Source: Rathayibacter sp. SD072
GTDB taxonomy: Bacteria > Actinomycetota > Actinomycetes > Actinomycetales > Microbacteriaceae
Assembly: GCF_017355185.1 (NCBI RefSeq)
Contig: NZ_JADILJ010000032.1
Coordinates: 1-42,116, forward strand
Length of the DNA: 42,116 nucleotides
Direction of reading: 5' to 3'
This document shows, piece by piece, positions 32,183-39,872 of the stretch. Under the pieces are notes generated by a model. The model had not been told where the DNA came from, did not search any database, and was given only the letters and a program-made list of their open reading frames with translations. The position numbers and the translations under genes were made by a program. The stretch's first letter is position 1; every line of letters starts with the position of its first letter.

Positions 32183-33190
32183 TCAGCGCGTCGGCGCCAG
32201 CAGGTCGCGGTGGTGCACCTCGGCCACGTTCGGATGCGCGCGCAGGCGGTAGCGCAGCGCGTTCTCGCCGTACGTCTCGAGGATCGGGCTGTTGGTCGGG
32301 TCGACCGACAGCCCCGACTTGAGCTCCTCGGGCAGCGGCAGCGAGGGCATGGTCGCGTCGAGCGAGGGGTTGAAGAAGTACGGGATCGAGATGCGGTCGG
32401 TGCCGATCAGCGGCGAGATCACGCGGTGCAGCGTGGCCTTGAGGTAGCCGCCGGTCGCCAGCTCGAGCATCTCGCCGATGTTGACGACGAACGCGCCGGG
32501 AAGCGCGGGCGCCTCGATCCACTCGCCGTCGTGCTCGACCTGCAGTCCGCCCTTTCCGGGCTCGACCAGCAGCAGGGTCAGCACGCCGCCGTCGCGGTGC
32601 GCGCCGACGCCCTGCTTGGGCTCGGGGTCGGAGGTGCCGGGGTAGCGGACGACCTTGACCAGGGGGAACGCCTTCTCGGCGAAGGCCTCGTCGAAGACGT
32701 CGGCCGGCGCGTCGAGGGCGACCGCCCAGGTGCGCAGGAGGCGGATCGCGACGGCGGCGAGCTCCGCGTGCCAGCGCTCGAAGAGGGTGCGGAACTCGGG
32801 CAGGGCCTCGGGCCAGAGGTTCGGGCCCTCGAGGCGCTGGTAGTCCGGCACGTCGGGGCCGGCCGGGACGACCTCGCGCTCGATGCCGATGTCGACCTGC
32901 TCGCGGTAGTCGACGTCGCCGTTGGTGAGCTCGGCGCCGAAGCGGGTGTAGCCGCGGAACTGCGGGCTGGCCGTGTTCTCGATCGCGAGCTTGTCCTCCT
33001 CCGGGAGGTCGAAGAAGCGGCGGGAGACGGCGACGACGTCGTCGAGGAGCTCCTGCGGCACGCCGTGGCCGACGAGGTAGAAGAAGCCCACGTCGTGCGT
33101 GGTCTCGCGGAGGTCGCGGCGGAAGGCGGCGGCTTCGTCCTCGCCCTGGTCGAGACGGGAGAGGTCGAGGATCGGCAGGGAATCGGTCAT
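32183..33190 (-). CDS. 2-oxoglutarate/Fe(II)-dependent oxygenase (isopenicillin N synthase family)
   Basis: A 335-residue non-haem iron dioxygenase. N-terminal PILDLSRLDQG and GFFYLVGHGVPQELL are typical of the DIOX_N domain. The iron ligands are His198 and Asp200 in GAHRDGGVLTLLL and His255 in KATLHRV; Arg266-x-Ser268 in DRISIPYFFNP would bind 2-oxoglutarate. The family covers antibiotic, flavonoid and gibberellin-type oxidations; bacterial relatives such as this are mostly unassigned. The start ATG at 33190 follows AAGG with 8 nt spacing. An A/T-rich TTGTCGTAACAA lies about 35 nt upstream on the minus strand and may include promoter or operator sequence. It is convergent with the iron operon. 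Confidence 0.93.
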   Translation of the reverse strand: MTDSLPILDLSRLDQGEDEAAAFRRDLRETTHDVGFFYLVGHGVPQELLDDVVAVSRRFFDLPEEDKLAIENTASPQFRGYTRFGAELTNGDVDYREQVDIGIEREVVPAGPDVPDYQRLEGPNLWPEALPEFRTLFERWHAELAAVAIRLLRTWAVALDAPADVFDEAFAEKAFPLVKVVRYPGTSDPEPKQGVGAHRDGGVLTLLLVEPGKGGLQVEHDGEWIEAPALPGAFVVNIGEMLELATGGYLKATLHRVISPLIGTDRISIPYFFNPSLDATMPSLPLPEELKSGLSVDPTNSPILETYGENALRYRLRAHPNVAEVHHRDLLAPTR

Positions 33191-33342
33191 GGGGAAAGCC
33201 TTGCGCAGTTCGCCTTCTCCGGAGCGATTGTTACGACAACCAAAAGCGAAGACCCAGCAAGCGCACGGAGGACCGTGGTCCCCGAGCGCCTGCCGGGTCT
33301 TCAGCGCCGCCGAGTGTTACGGCGAACGAGTGCCGGCGAGGA

Positions 33343-34251
33343 TCACGGCGTGGGCATGCCGCCGTTGACGTGCAGCGTCTCGCCGACGACGTAGCTCGAC
33401 TCGGGCGAGGCGAGGAACACGTAGGCGGGAGCGAGCTCCGCCGGCTGGCCCCAGCGTCCGAGCGGCGTCTGCGAGCCGACCTCGGGCAGCTTCTCGGGAG
33501 GCTGGCCGCCGGCCGTCTGCAGCGGAGTCCAGATCGGGCCGGGTGCGACGACGTTCACGCGGATGCCCTTGGGGGCGAGCTGCTGCGCGAGCGCCTTCGA
33601 GAACGTGTTGATCGTGGCCTTGGTGCTGGCGTAGTCGACCAGCGTCGGCGACGGCTGGTAGGCCTGGATCGACGAGGTGCTGATGATCGAGGATCCGGGG
33701 GCGAGGTGCGGCAGGGCCGCCTTCGTCATCCAGAACATCGCGTAGACGTTGGTCTTGAAGGTCTCGTCGAACTGCTCGTCGGAGAGCTCGAGGAAGTCCT
33801 CGACGAACTGCTGCTTGCCGGCGTTGTTGACGAGGATGTCGAGGCCGCCGAGGCCCTCGACCGCGGTGGCCACCGCGCCGACCGCGAAGTCGTGGTCGGT
33901 GATGTCGCCGGGGATCGCGACCGCGGTGCGGCCGGCGTCCTCGATCAGCGCGACGACCTTCTTCGCGTCGCTCTCCTCCTCGGGGAGGTAGACGATCGCG
34001 ACGTCGGCGCCCTCGCGGGCGTAGGCGATCGCGACGGCCGCGCCGATGCCGGAGTCGCCACCGGTGATGAGCGCCTTGCGGCCGGTCAGGCGGCCGGAGC
34101 CGCGGTAGGTCGACTCGCCGCGGTCGGCGAGGTCGTCCATCTTCGAGTCCAGGCCGGAGCCCTCCTGGTACTGCTCCTCCGTGTCGATCTCGGAGTACAT
34201 CTTCGTCGGGTCCTGGAACGTGTACTGGTCTGCAGTGCTCTCGGAAGTCAT
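33343..34251 (-). CDS. Short-chain dehydrogenase, YghA/general-stress-39-like
   Basis: A 302-residue NAD(P)-dependent oxidoreductase. The start ATG at 34251 is preferred to 34272, whose extra residues (AYRRR) are atypical. The N-terminal leader with FQDPTKMY and a RGSGRLTGRKALITG entry, the loop TGGDSGIGAAVA, canonical NNAGKQ, catalytic Ser in ISTSSIQ and YASTK, and VAPGPIWTPLQT identify the group. Its relative at 17634 shares the same architecture but lacks NNAG. Members are often induced by general stress in Bacillus. It is divergent from purC, which starts at 34356. Confidence 0.94.
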   Translation of the reverse strand: MTSESTADQYTFQDPTKMYSEIDTEEQYQEGSGLDSKMDDLADRGESTYRGSGRLTGRKALITGGDSGIGAAVAIAYAREGADVAIVYLPEEESDAKKVVALIEDAGRTAVAIPGDITDHDFAVGAVATAVEGLGGLDILVNNAGKQQFVEDFLELSDEQFDETFKTNVYAMFWMTKAALPHLAPGSSIISTSSIQAYQPSPTLVDYASTKATINTFSKALAQQLAPKGIRVNVVAPGPIWTPLQTAGGQPPEKLPEVGSQTPLGRWGQPAELAPAYVFLASPESSYVVGETLHVNGGMPTP

Positions 34252-34355
34252 TCTTCGACGGTAGGCGCGCACCCCCTGCGAGCGCCGGTGGTTGACAGCG
34301 GAACGCTTCCGAGAGAGCGCTCCGCGCAGGCGCCGGAAACCGGGAGAATGGAGGG

Positions 34356-35231
34356 GTGACCGTCTCCTTCGACTCCTCCACCCCGCTCCCCGGCTGGCAG
34401 CACGCCTACTCGGGCAAGGTCCGGGACCTCTACACCCCCGAGGACGCCGATCCGGTGCTCGGCGCCGACCGCATGCTCGTCGTCGCGAGCGACCGCGTCA
34501 GCGCGTACGACCACGTCCTCGAGCCGGGCATCCCCGGCAAGGGCGAGCTGCTCACCGAGCTGTCGATGTGGTGGTTCCACCAGCTGAAGGACGTTCCCAA
34601 CCACCTCGTGCGCGGTGCGATCCCGGAGGCGGTGGCCCGCCGGGCGATGCTCGTCACCACGCTCGACATGTTCCCGATCGAGTGCGTCGTGCGCGGCTAC
34701 CTCTCGGGCAGCGGCTGGAAGGAGTACCGCGCGAGCGGCACGGTCTGCGGTGTCGAGCTGCCGGAGGGCCTGTCCGACGGCGATCGCCTGCCCGAGCCGA
34801 TCTACACGCCCGCCTGGAAGGCTCCGCAGGGCGAGCACGACGAGAACATCACCTTCGAGCGCACCGTCGAGATCGTGGGCGACGAGGCCGCGGAGGCGCT
34901 GCGCACCCTCTCGCTGCACGTGTACGAGGAGGCGGCCACGATCGCCCTGGCACGCGGCGTGATCCTCGCCGACACGAAGTTCGAGTTCGGCGTCGACGCC
35001 GACGGCCTCGTGACGCTCGGCGACGAGGTCCTGACGAGCGACTCCTCCCGCTACTGGGACGCCGACGAGTACGAGGCGGGCGTCCGCGGCCAGTCCTTCG
35101 ACAAGCAGATCGTCCGCGACTGGCTCAGCGACAACTGGGACGGCCAGGGCCTCCCCCCGACGCTCCCGCACGAGATCGTCGAGCGGACCGCCGCCCGCTA
35201 CCGCGAGCTCATCGAGCGCCTGACCCGCTGA
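34356..35231 (+). CDS. purC: Phosphoribosylaminoimidazole-succinocarboxamide synthase
   Basis: Joins aspartate to CAIR to give SAICAR, a later step of de novo purine synthesis. The 291-residue product shows YSGKVRDLYTPE, SDRVSAYDHVLEPGIPGKGE, PIECVVRGYLSGSGWKEY, ADTKFEFGVDADG and DEVLTSDSSRYWDADEYE, in the order and length of the SAICAR synthetases of actinobacteria. The start is GTG 34356; GGAGGG abuts it, while GAGAAT lies six bases before it, so it may also be leaderless. It stands about 20 kb from purD, as is common, and is followed after 19 nt by an AraC regulator in the same direction. Confidence 0.97.
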   Translation: MTVSFDSSTPLPGWQHAYSGKVRDLYTPEDADPVLGADRMLVVASDRVSAYDHVLEPGIPGKGELLTELSMWWFHQLKDVPNHLVRGAIPEAVARRAMLVTTLDMFPIECVVRGYLSGSGWKEYRASGTVCGVELPEGLSDGDRLPEPIYTPAWKAPQGEHDENITFERTVEIVGDEAAEALRTLSLHVYEEAATIALARGVILADTKFEFGVDADGLVTLGDEVLTSDSSRYWDADEYEAGVRGQSFDKQIVRDWLSDNWDGQGLPPTLPHEIVERTAARYRELIERLTR

Positions 35232-35250
35232 GAACCCCTCGGAACGACCC

Positions 35251-36198
35251 GTGAACGACGAGCGCACCCGCGTCCGACTGGACACCGGTGGCGGAGACCC
35301 CGAGGAGGCCCGCCACCGCCTCGCCGTGCTGTACAACGGCGAGGAGTGGTCGGCGCTGCCCACCGACTCCGCCTTCTCGTACCGGTACGCCGCGCTGGGC
35401 GACGCCGCGATGACCCTGCGCACCTCCCGCATGACCGGCGACCTGCAGGGAGCCGTCGGAGTCACGGACGAGGTGGTCGTGCAGTGGATCGTCGCCGGTC
35501 GCGCGACGGTCGACGACGGCCAGGAGCCGATCGCCCTGGTGCACGGCCGGCCGCAGCTCTTCCCCGTCGGCCGCTCGTTCGCCTTCGAGTACGTCGACTA
35601 CGAGCAGAAGCTCGTCCACCTGGGGCGCTCGGCGGTCGAGAAGGTGGCGGCCGAGCGGGGCCTGCTGGGGCCGCTCCGCTTCGACCACCGCGCCCGGCCG
35701 ACCGCCGACGCCGTGCAGCACTGGCGCCGCGCGGTGTCCGCATCGGCCCAGGCCCTGCGGAGCGAGCGCGTCAGCCACCTGCTGTGGGACGAGCTGACCC
35801 GGGGCACGGTGTCGGCGCTGCTCGAGCTCTACCCTCCGGAGGCGGCGGTCGCCCCGCCCGAGCTCCTCCTGCCGCGGAACGCGCGACTGCGCACCGCCGT
35901 CGAGTTCATCCACGCGCACGCGTCCGAGCCGATCGGGCCGACCGAGGTCGCCGCGTCCGCCGGGCTGAGCGTCCGCGGACTGCAGTCCGCGTTCCAGCGG
36001 GTGCTCGACGTGCGCCCCATCGCCTACATCCGCCTGGTCCGCCTCGACGCGGCGCACGCCGAGCTCGCGGCCGCGGATCCGCGTACCAGGAGCGTCACGG
36101 AGATCGCGCACGCCTGGGGCTTCGGCAATCCCGGCCGGTTCAGCTCCGCGTACCTCGCCCGCTTCGGCGAGTACCCGAGTGCCACCCTGCAGCGCTAG
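35251..36198 (+). CDS. AraC-family transcriptional regulator
   Basis: A 315-residue regulator. The C-terminal 100 residues hold two helix-turn-helix motifs: PIGPTEVAASAGLSVRGLQS followed by AFQRVLDVRPIAYIRLVRLD, then TRSVTEIAHAWGFGNPGRFS with SAYLARFGEYPSA, the standard AraC end. The N-terminal 200 residues, with PIALVHGRPQLFPVGRSFAF, resemble the cupin-less AraC_binding_2-type domain. The start is GTG 35251; GGAACG lies upstream. It follows purC by 19 nt and could be co-transcribed with it. The controlled genes are unknown. Confidence 0.93.
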   Translation: MNDERTRVRLDTGGGDPEEARHRLAVLYNGEEWSALPTDSAFSYRYAALGDAAMTLRTSRMTGDLQGAVGVTDEVVVQWIVAGRATVDDGQEPIALVHGRPQLFPVGRSFAFEYVDYEQKLVHLGRSAVEKVAAERGLLGPLRFDHRARPTADAVQHWRRAVSASAQALRSERVSHLLWDELTRGTVSALLELYPPEAAVAPPELLLPRNARLRTAVEFIHAHASEPIGPTEVAASAGLSVRGLQSAFQRVLDVRPIAYIRLVRLDAAHAELAAADPRTRSVTEIAHAWGFGNPGRFSSAYLARFGEYPSATLQR

Positions 36199-36256
36199 GC
36201 GAACGAGGATCCGGACGCCGCGGGCCGTGCGAGAAGGCCGAGCGGAGCACGCGGGA

Positions 36257-36721
36257 TCAGGCCTGGGACGCGACCAGGGGCGGCGGGTGACCCTCGAGGA
36301 TCGCGCTCACACCGGTCAGCAGCGCGGCGAAGCGCACCGCCTCCTCGTCGGGGATGCCGGCCGAGAGCGTGCGGATCGCCCCGTACGTCGGCACGTCCGT
36401 ACCGCTGATCGCGCTCCGGGCGCTGTCCGTCAGGCAGAGGATGCGGCCGCGGCCGTCGGAGGGGTCCAGCACCCGGTCGACGTATCCGGCACGCGCCAGC
36501 CGATCGATCATCAGCGAGACGGCCGCGGTCGTGATGCGGATGGCCGCCGCCAGGTCGACCGCGCGGACGATCTCGTCGCGGTCCGCGCCGAGTCCGATCA
36601 GCCGGAGCGCGGCGAGATCCGTGGTGCCGATGCCGAGGCGGGCCTCGACCCTGCCGTCGTACTCGCGCTCGGCCGAACGGAGTCGAGTCAGCAGCGAGAA
36701 GAGATCGGGGCGGGCTTCCAT
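36257..36721 (-). CDS. MarR-family transcriptional regulator
   Basis: A 154-residue regulator. The start ATG at 36721 (MEARPDLFSLLTRL) has AGGAAGG upstream on the minus strand; in-frame ATGs at 36778 and 36841 exist but add a Pro/Arg-rich head. The wHTH spans AALRLIGLGADRDEIVRAVD, ITTAAVSLMIDRLARAGYVD and DPSDGRGRILCLTDSAR, with the beta-wing Asp/Arg typical of MarR. It is divergent from the DUF7882 gene at 36930, and a palindrome lies in the region between. Autoregulation plus control of the divergent unit is the usual plan. Confidence 0.9.
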   Translation of the reverse strand: MEARPDLFSLLTRLRSAEREYDGRVEARLGIGTTDLAALRLIGLGADRDEIVRAVDLAAAIRITTAAVSLMIDRLARAGYVDRVLDPSDGRGRILCLTDSARSAISGTDVPTYGAIRTLSAGIPDEEAVRFAALLTGVSAILEGHPPPLVASQA

Positions 36722-36843
36722 GCGGTGCGCCTTCCTGGGCCGGGGCAGGCGCCCCGGGCGGGTACTCGCTCCCTCCATAGAAGCACCTCGGACCGCCTCC
36801 GATGCCGTCTGTACCGAAAGCGCACTGAGCCCATCATCCATTA

Positions 36844-36858
36844 GCTAACCGACTTAGC
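36844..36858. promoter_or_regulatory. Candidate MarR operator
   Basis: GCTAACCGACTTAGC is a perfect 5-bp inverted repeat with a 5-bp spacer, inside TTAGCTAACCGACTTAGCGA (36841-36860). TTAGCTAA-like halves are usual for MarR sites. It lies 8 bp before a candidate -10 TAGAGT (36866-36871) of the DUF7882 gene, thus over its -35. Confidence 0.6.
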
Positions 36859-36929
36859 GAGTACCTAGAGTCCAGGGAGACGCTGCGGGATCCCCGACCT
36901 GAGCGCCCCCGGAAGAGGAAGGCAGCGTG

Positions 36930-37262
36930 ATGGGTCGCCTGCTGTACGGAACGCCGCCGAGCGCTCACCCGTTCGACGACCGTGCGCTCGCGCATCTGCA
37001 GCTCGTCGTCACGGCCAAGCTGCGACGCAGCGAGGGCTTCATCCTGACGATCGAGGCCGACGACTGCGGCAAGCACAGCGAGCTGTGGCTGCACCCCGCG
37101 ATCCCGCTGCAGTACGAGTACGACGCCCCCGTCGGCCCGGAGGTCAACGCGCACTGGCTGCGCGAGCTCTCGGCCGCCGCGAACGGGCGCCGCGGCCTGC
37201 ACCTCCTCCCCGAACCCACGACGGAGATGGACCCGTCCCGAGCGAGGACGGCACACGCATGA
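36930..37262 (+). CDS. DUF7882-family protein, copy 2
   Basis: A 110-residue member of the family seen at 21934. ATG 36930 has GGAAGG upstream. It begins MGRLLYGTPPS and shares DDRALAHLQLVVTAKLRRSE, the SELWLHPAIPLQYEY core and VNAHWLRELSAAAN near the end. Other Microbacteriaceae proteins of this type commonly begin MGRLIYG, so this copy is the more typical of the two. The start of the next gene overlaps its stop (ATGA). Divergence from marR, with an operator over the promoter, suggests ligand-controlled expression. Function unknown; the database name DNA ligase sometimes attached to it is not supported. Confidence 0.82.
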   Translation: MGRLLYGTPPSAHPFDDRALAHLQLVVTAKLRRSEGFILTIEADDCGKHSELWLHPAIPLQYEYDAPVGPEVNAHWLRELSAAANGRRGLHLLPEPTTEMDPSRARTAHA

Positions 37263-37456
37263 GCGATCACAACGGCACACTCTTCCGCCGAGGCGGCACG
37301 GTCCGCTTCGTCCGCTGGGTCTCCTCGCGCGACGGCGGCTGGGCTCCCGAGATCGTGCAGGGCCGCTACCTCGAGCGCGACGACGCCGGCTGGCTCGTCG
37401 AGGTCGACGGCACCCCCACCGTGCTCGCGAAAGACGACTGGGCCGTCTACCGCTGA
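37259..37456 (+). CDS. 65-aa protein coupled to DUF7882 copy 2
   Basis: ATG 37259 overlaps the DUF7882 stop (ATGA). The product reads as a small beta-rich domain with many aromatics: FRRGGTVRFVRWVSSRDGGW, QGRYLERDDAGWLVEVDG and KDDWAVYR. I recognise no family. Translational coupling implies that the two proteins are made together in fixed ratio and may interact. It ends shortly before the MFS gene, which has its own promoter. Confidence 0.7.
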   Translation: MSDHNGTLFRRGGTVRFVRWVSSRDGGWAPEIVQGRYLERDDAGWLVEVDGTPTVLAKDDWAVYR

Positions 37457-37472
37457 GCGCGCGCGCCCGGCG

Positions 37473-37478
37473 TAGTGT
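37473..37478 (+). promoter_or_regulatory. -10 element of the MFS gene (leaderless)
   Basis: TAGTGT followed by seven bases and GTG 37486. Confidence 0.45.
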
Positions 37479-37485
37479 GGAGCGG

Positions 37486-38880
37486 GTGCGTGCAGTCGAT
37501 CGCCGCGGCATCACCTCCGCGCCCTACCTCCTGACCACGATCGGCGCGACGAGCCTCGTGTTCCTCTGCGCCTTCGAGGCGCTGGCGGTGACGACGATCA
37601 TGCCGATCGTCTCGGCCGACCTCGACGGGCGGGCGCTCTACCCGCTCGCGTTCGCCGCCACTCTGGCCGCGGGCGTCGTCGGGATGGTCGCGGCGGGCTC
37701 CTCCGCCGATCGGCGCGGTCCCACCCCGGCGCTCGTCACGGCGATCCTGCTCTTCACCCTCGGACTGATCGCGGCCGGGCTCGCGACCTCGATGGAGGTC
37801 TTCGTGGCGGCGCGCCTGCTGCAGGGCCTGGGCAGCGGAGGGATCACCGTCACCCTCTACGTGCTCGTCGCGCGGGTGTTCCCCGCCGATCTGCATCCGC
37901 GGATCTTCGGGGCCTTCGCCGCCGCCTGGGTGGTGCCGTCGCTCGTCGGGCCGTTCGCCGCCGGAGTCGTCGCCGAGCTGGCGAGCTGGCACTGGGTCTT
38001 CCTCGGCGTGGTCCTGCTGGTGGCGGTCGCGAGCGCGATCGTCGCCCCGACGCTGCGCGCCCTCGAGCGCCAGGACGTGCGGGCGTTCGACCGCGGGGCG
38101 GTGACCCGCATCGTCCGAGCCGTGATCGTGGCGGGCGGAGTCGTGGTGCTCAGCACCAGCGCCGAACTCGCCCCCGACGCGTCCGGCGTGATCGCCGTGG
38201 CGGCCATCGCGGTCGTCGTCCTCGCCGTTCGCGCGCTCCTGCCCGCCGGGACCCTGCGTGCGCGCGGTGTCCTGCCGTCGACGATCCTGCTGCGCGGCAC
38301 CGTCGCCGCCGCGTTCTTCGGCACGGAGGTCTACCTGCCGCTGCTGCTCTCGGAGCAGTACGGCCTCCCACCATGGCTGGCCGGCGCGACGCTGACCGCC
38401 GGCGCCGTGTCCTGGGCCCTGGGGTCGAACCTCCAGGGGCGGCCGGGGACGCGGCTCTCGCACGCGGGCGCCATGCGGCTGGGCACGTCCCTCCTGCTGG
38501 CCGGCGTCCTGGTGGTGCTGCTCACCTCCGCCCTCGCTCTGCCCCCGTGGACCGCCGCGGTCGGCTGGTTCGTCGCCGGCGGCGGCATGGGCTCGATGTT
38601 CCCGAGGATGGGGACGCTGACGCTCGCCCGGTCGGAGCCCGGCCGCGAGGGCTTCAACAGCTCCGCCCTCCAGATCTCGGACTCGGCGGGCGCCTCCGTC
38701 TCGCTGGCCCTCACGGGGCTCATCGCCGCGGCGGTCACCGGACTGGTCGGCGCCGGATCGGCCGTCTTCACCGTCACCTTCGCGTACGGGGCGCTGATCG
38801 CGTTGCTCGCGGTGCTGCTCGCGGCTCGCCTCGGCGGGCTCCTCCGTGTCGAGGAGCCCGTCGGCGGCGGTCAGCTGTAG
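37486..38880 (+). CDS. MFS multidrug/proton antiporter (EmrB/DHA2-like)
   Basis: A 464-residue transporter with about twelve to fourteen hydrophobic segments. I chose GTG 37486 because it falls seven bases after TAGTGT; the in-frame GTG at 37477 overlaps that element. Diagnostic residues are LCAFEALAVTTIMPIVSADL in helix 1, SSADRRGPTPAL in loop 2-3 (the MFS motif A position), RLLQGLGSGGITVTLYVLVA in helix 4, and FAAAWVVPSLVGPFAAGVVA, the antiporter motif C. FNSSALQISDSAGASVSLAL near the end is typical of this branch. It probably exports a drug or metabolite. It ends 10 bp inside the convergent HAD gene. Confidence 0.93.
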   Translation: MRAVDRRGITSAPYLLTTIGATSLVFLCAFEALAVTTIMPIVSADLDGRALYPLAFAATLAAGVVGMVAAGSSADRRGPTPALVTAILLFTLGLIAAGLATSMEVFVAARLLQGLGSGGITVTLYVLVARVFPADLHPRIFGAFAAAWVVPSLVGPFAAGVVAELASWHWVFLGVVLLVAVASAIVAPTLRALERQDVRAFDRGAVTRIVRAVIVAGGVVVLSTSAELAPDASGVIAVAAIAVVVLAVRALLPAGTLRARGVLPSTILLRGTVAAAFFGTEVYLPLLLSEQYGLPPWLAGATLTAGAVSWALGSNLQGRPGTRLSHAGAMRLGTSLLLAGVLVVLLTSALALPPWTAAVGWFVAGGGMGSMFPRMGTLTLARSEPGREGFNSSALQISDSAGASVSLALTGLIAAAVTGLVGAGSAVFTVTFAYGALIALLAVLLAARLGGLLRVEEPVGGGQL

Positions 38881-39872
38881 AGCGACTCCGGCACCTCGAG
38901 GCCGTAGATGGCGCGGCCCGAGCTCCAGATGACGGAGCAGGCCGCGCGCAGGAGGTCGATCTCGTCGTCGCCCGCGGCGACGATCACGACGGAGTCGCCG
39001 TCGAGGCGCACCTTCGCCGAGCGCACCGAGTGGGTCCCGTTCCGCGCGATCGACGTCGCCGGGTAGGGCAGATGCAGCTCGCGCAGGTCGCCGAGGATGT
39101 ACGTCGGCCGCAGGCTCGCGTCGGCCGCCAGCAGCTGCTTGGCGCGATCGATGCCCGTGAGCACGTGCGCGCTCTCCATCCCGGCGGCGTTGGCTCCCTT
39201 GATGTCGGTGTCGAGCCTGTCGCCGAGGAACAGCGGGTTCGTCGAGCCGAACCGCGCCGTCGCCGCGTCGAAGATGGCGCGCTCCGGCTTGCCCGCGACG
39301 ACGGGCAGTCGGCCGACGGCGGTGTGCACGGCCGAGACGAGGGTGCCGTTGCCCGGAGCGATGCCCCGCGCGACGGGGATCGTCCAGTCGGTGTTCGTGG
39401 CGACCCACGGGATCCCGGTGTGCAGCGCGAACGACGCCTCGGCGAGCTGCTCCCAGCCGACGGTCGGAGCGAAGCCCTGGATCACCGCGGCGGGAGAGTC
39501 CTGGGCGCTGCGCGTGACGGTGAAGCCCGCACGCTCGACCTCGGTCGTCAGGCCCTCTCCGCCGACGACGAGGATCGTCGCCCCCGCCGGCACGAGATCG
39601 GCGAGCAGCACGACCGCCGCCTGCGGCGACGTCACGACGTCCTCGGGGACGACGCTCAGACCGAGGTCCGAGAGGTGCCCCGCGACGGAGGCGTCGGTCC
39701 GCGACGCGTTGTTCGTGATGTACCCCACGCGGAGGGTCTCGCCGGCCCTGTTCAGGCTCTCGACCGCGAAGGGGATCGCGTCGGCGCCCTTGTAGACGAC
39801 GCCGTCGAGGTCGGCGAGGACCGCATCGCGGCCGTCGAGCGGAGAGGGGTCAGCCTTCGGAGTTCTGAACAC
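38871..39872 (-). CDS. HAD-superfamily IIA phosphatase (NagD/Rv1692-like)
   Basis: A 333-residue phosphatase. Nucleophile Asp21 and acid Asp23 are in AVLADLDGVVYKGA; Thr/Ser motif II appears in GYITNNASRTD, the motif III Lys in VAGKPERAIFDAA, and motif IV in PLFLGDRLDTDIKGANAAG. The cap domain lies between. The C-terminal part holds an extra domain ending in SESLYS-like EVPESLYS. M. tuberculosis Rv1692, a glycerol-3-phosphate phosphatase, has the same neighbour (Rv1691) as here. The start is GTG 39872, overlapping the upstream gene's stop by 23 bp. Its end overlaps the convergent MFS gene by 10 bp. Confidence 0.93.
   Translation of the reverse strand: MFRTPKADPSPLDGRDAVLADLDGVVYKGADAIPFAVESLNRAGETLRVGYITNNASRTDASVAGHLSDLGLSVVPEDVVTSPQAAVVLLADLVPAGATILVVGGEGLTTEVERAGFTVTRSAQDSPAAVIQGFAPTVGWEQLAEASFALHTGIPWVATNTDWTIPVARGIAPGNGTLVSAVHTAVGRLPVVAGKPERAIFDAATARFGSTNPLFLGDRLDTDIKGANAAGMESAHVLTGIDRAKQLLAADASLRPTYILGDLRELHLPYPATSIARNGTHSVRSAKVRLDGDSVVIVAAGDDEIDLLRAACSVIWSSGRAIYGLEVPESLYS

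Noticed and set aside
36722-36841. Upstream in-frame starts for the MarR gene
   Set aside because: The extra residues are low-complexity and the earliest start would sit next to the operator; AGGAAGG supports 36721.
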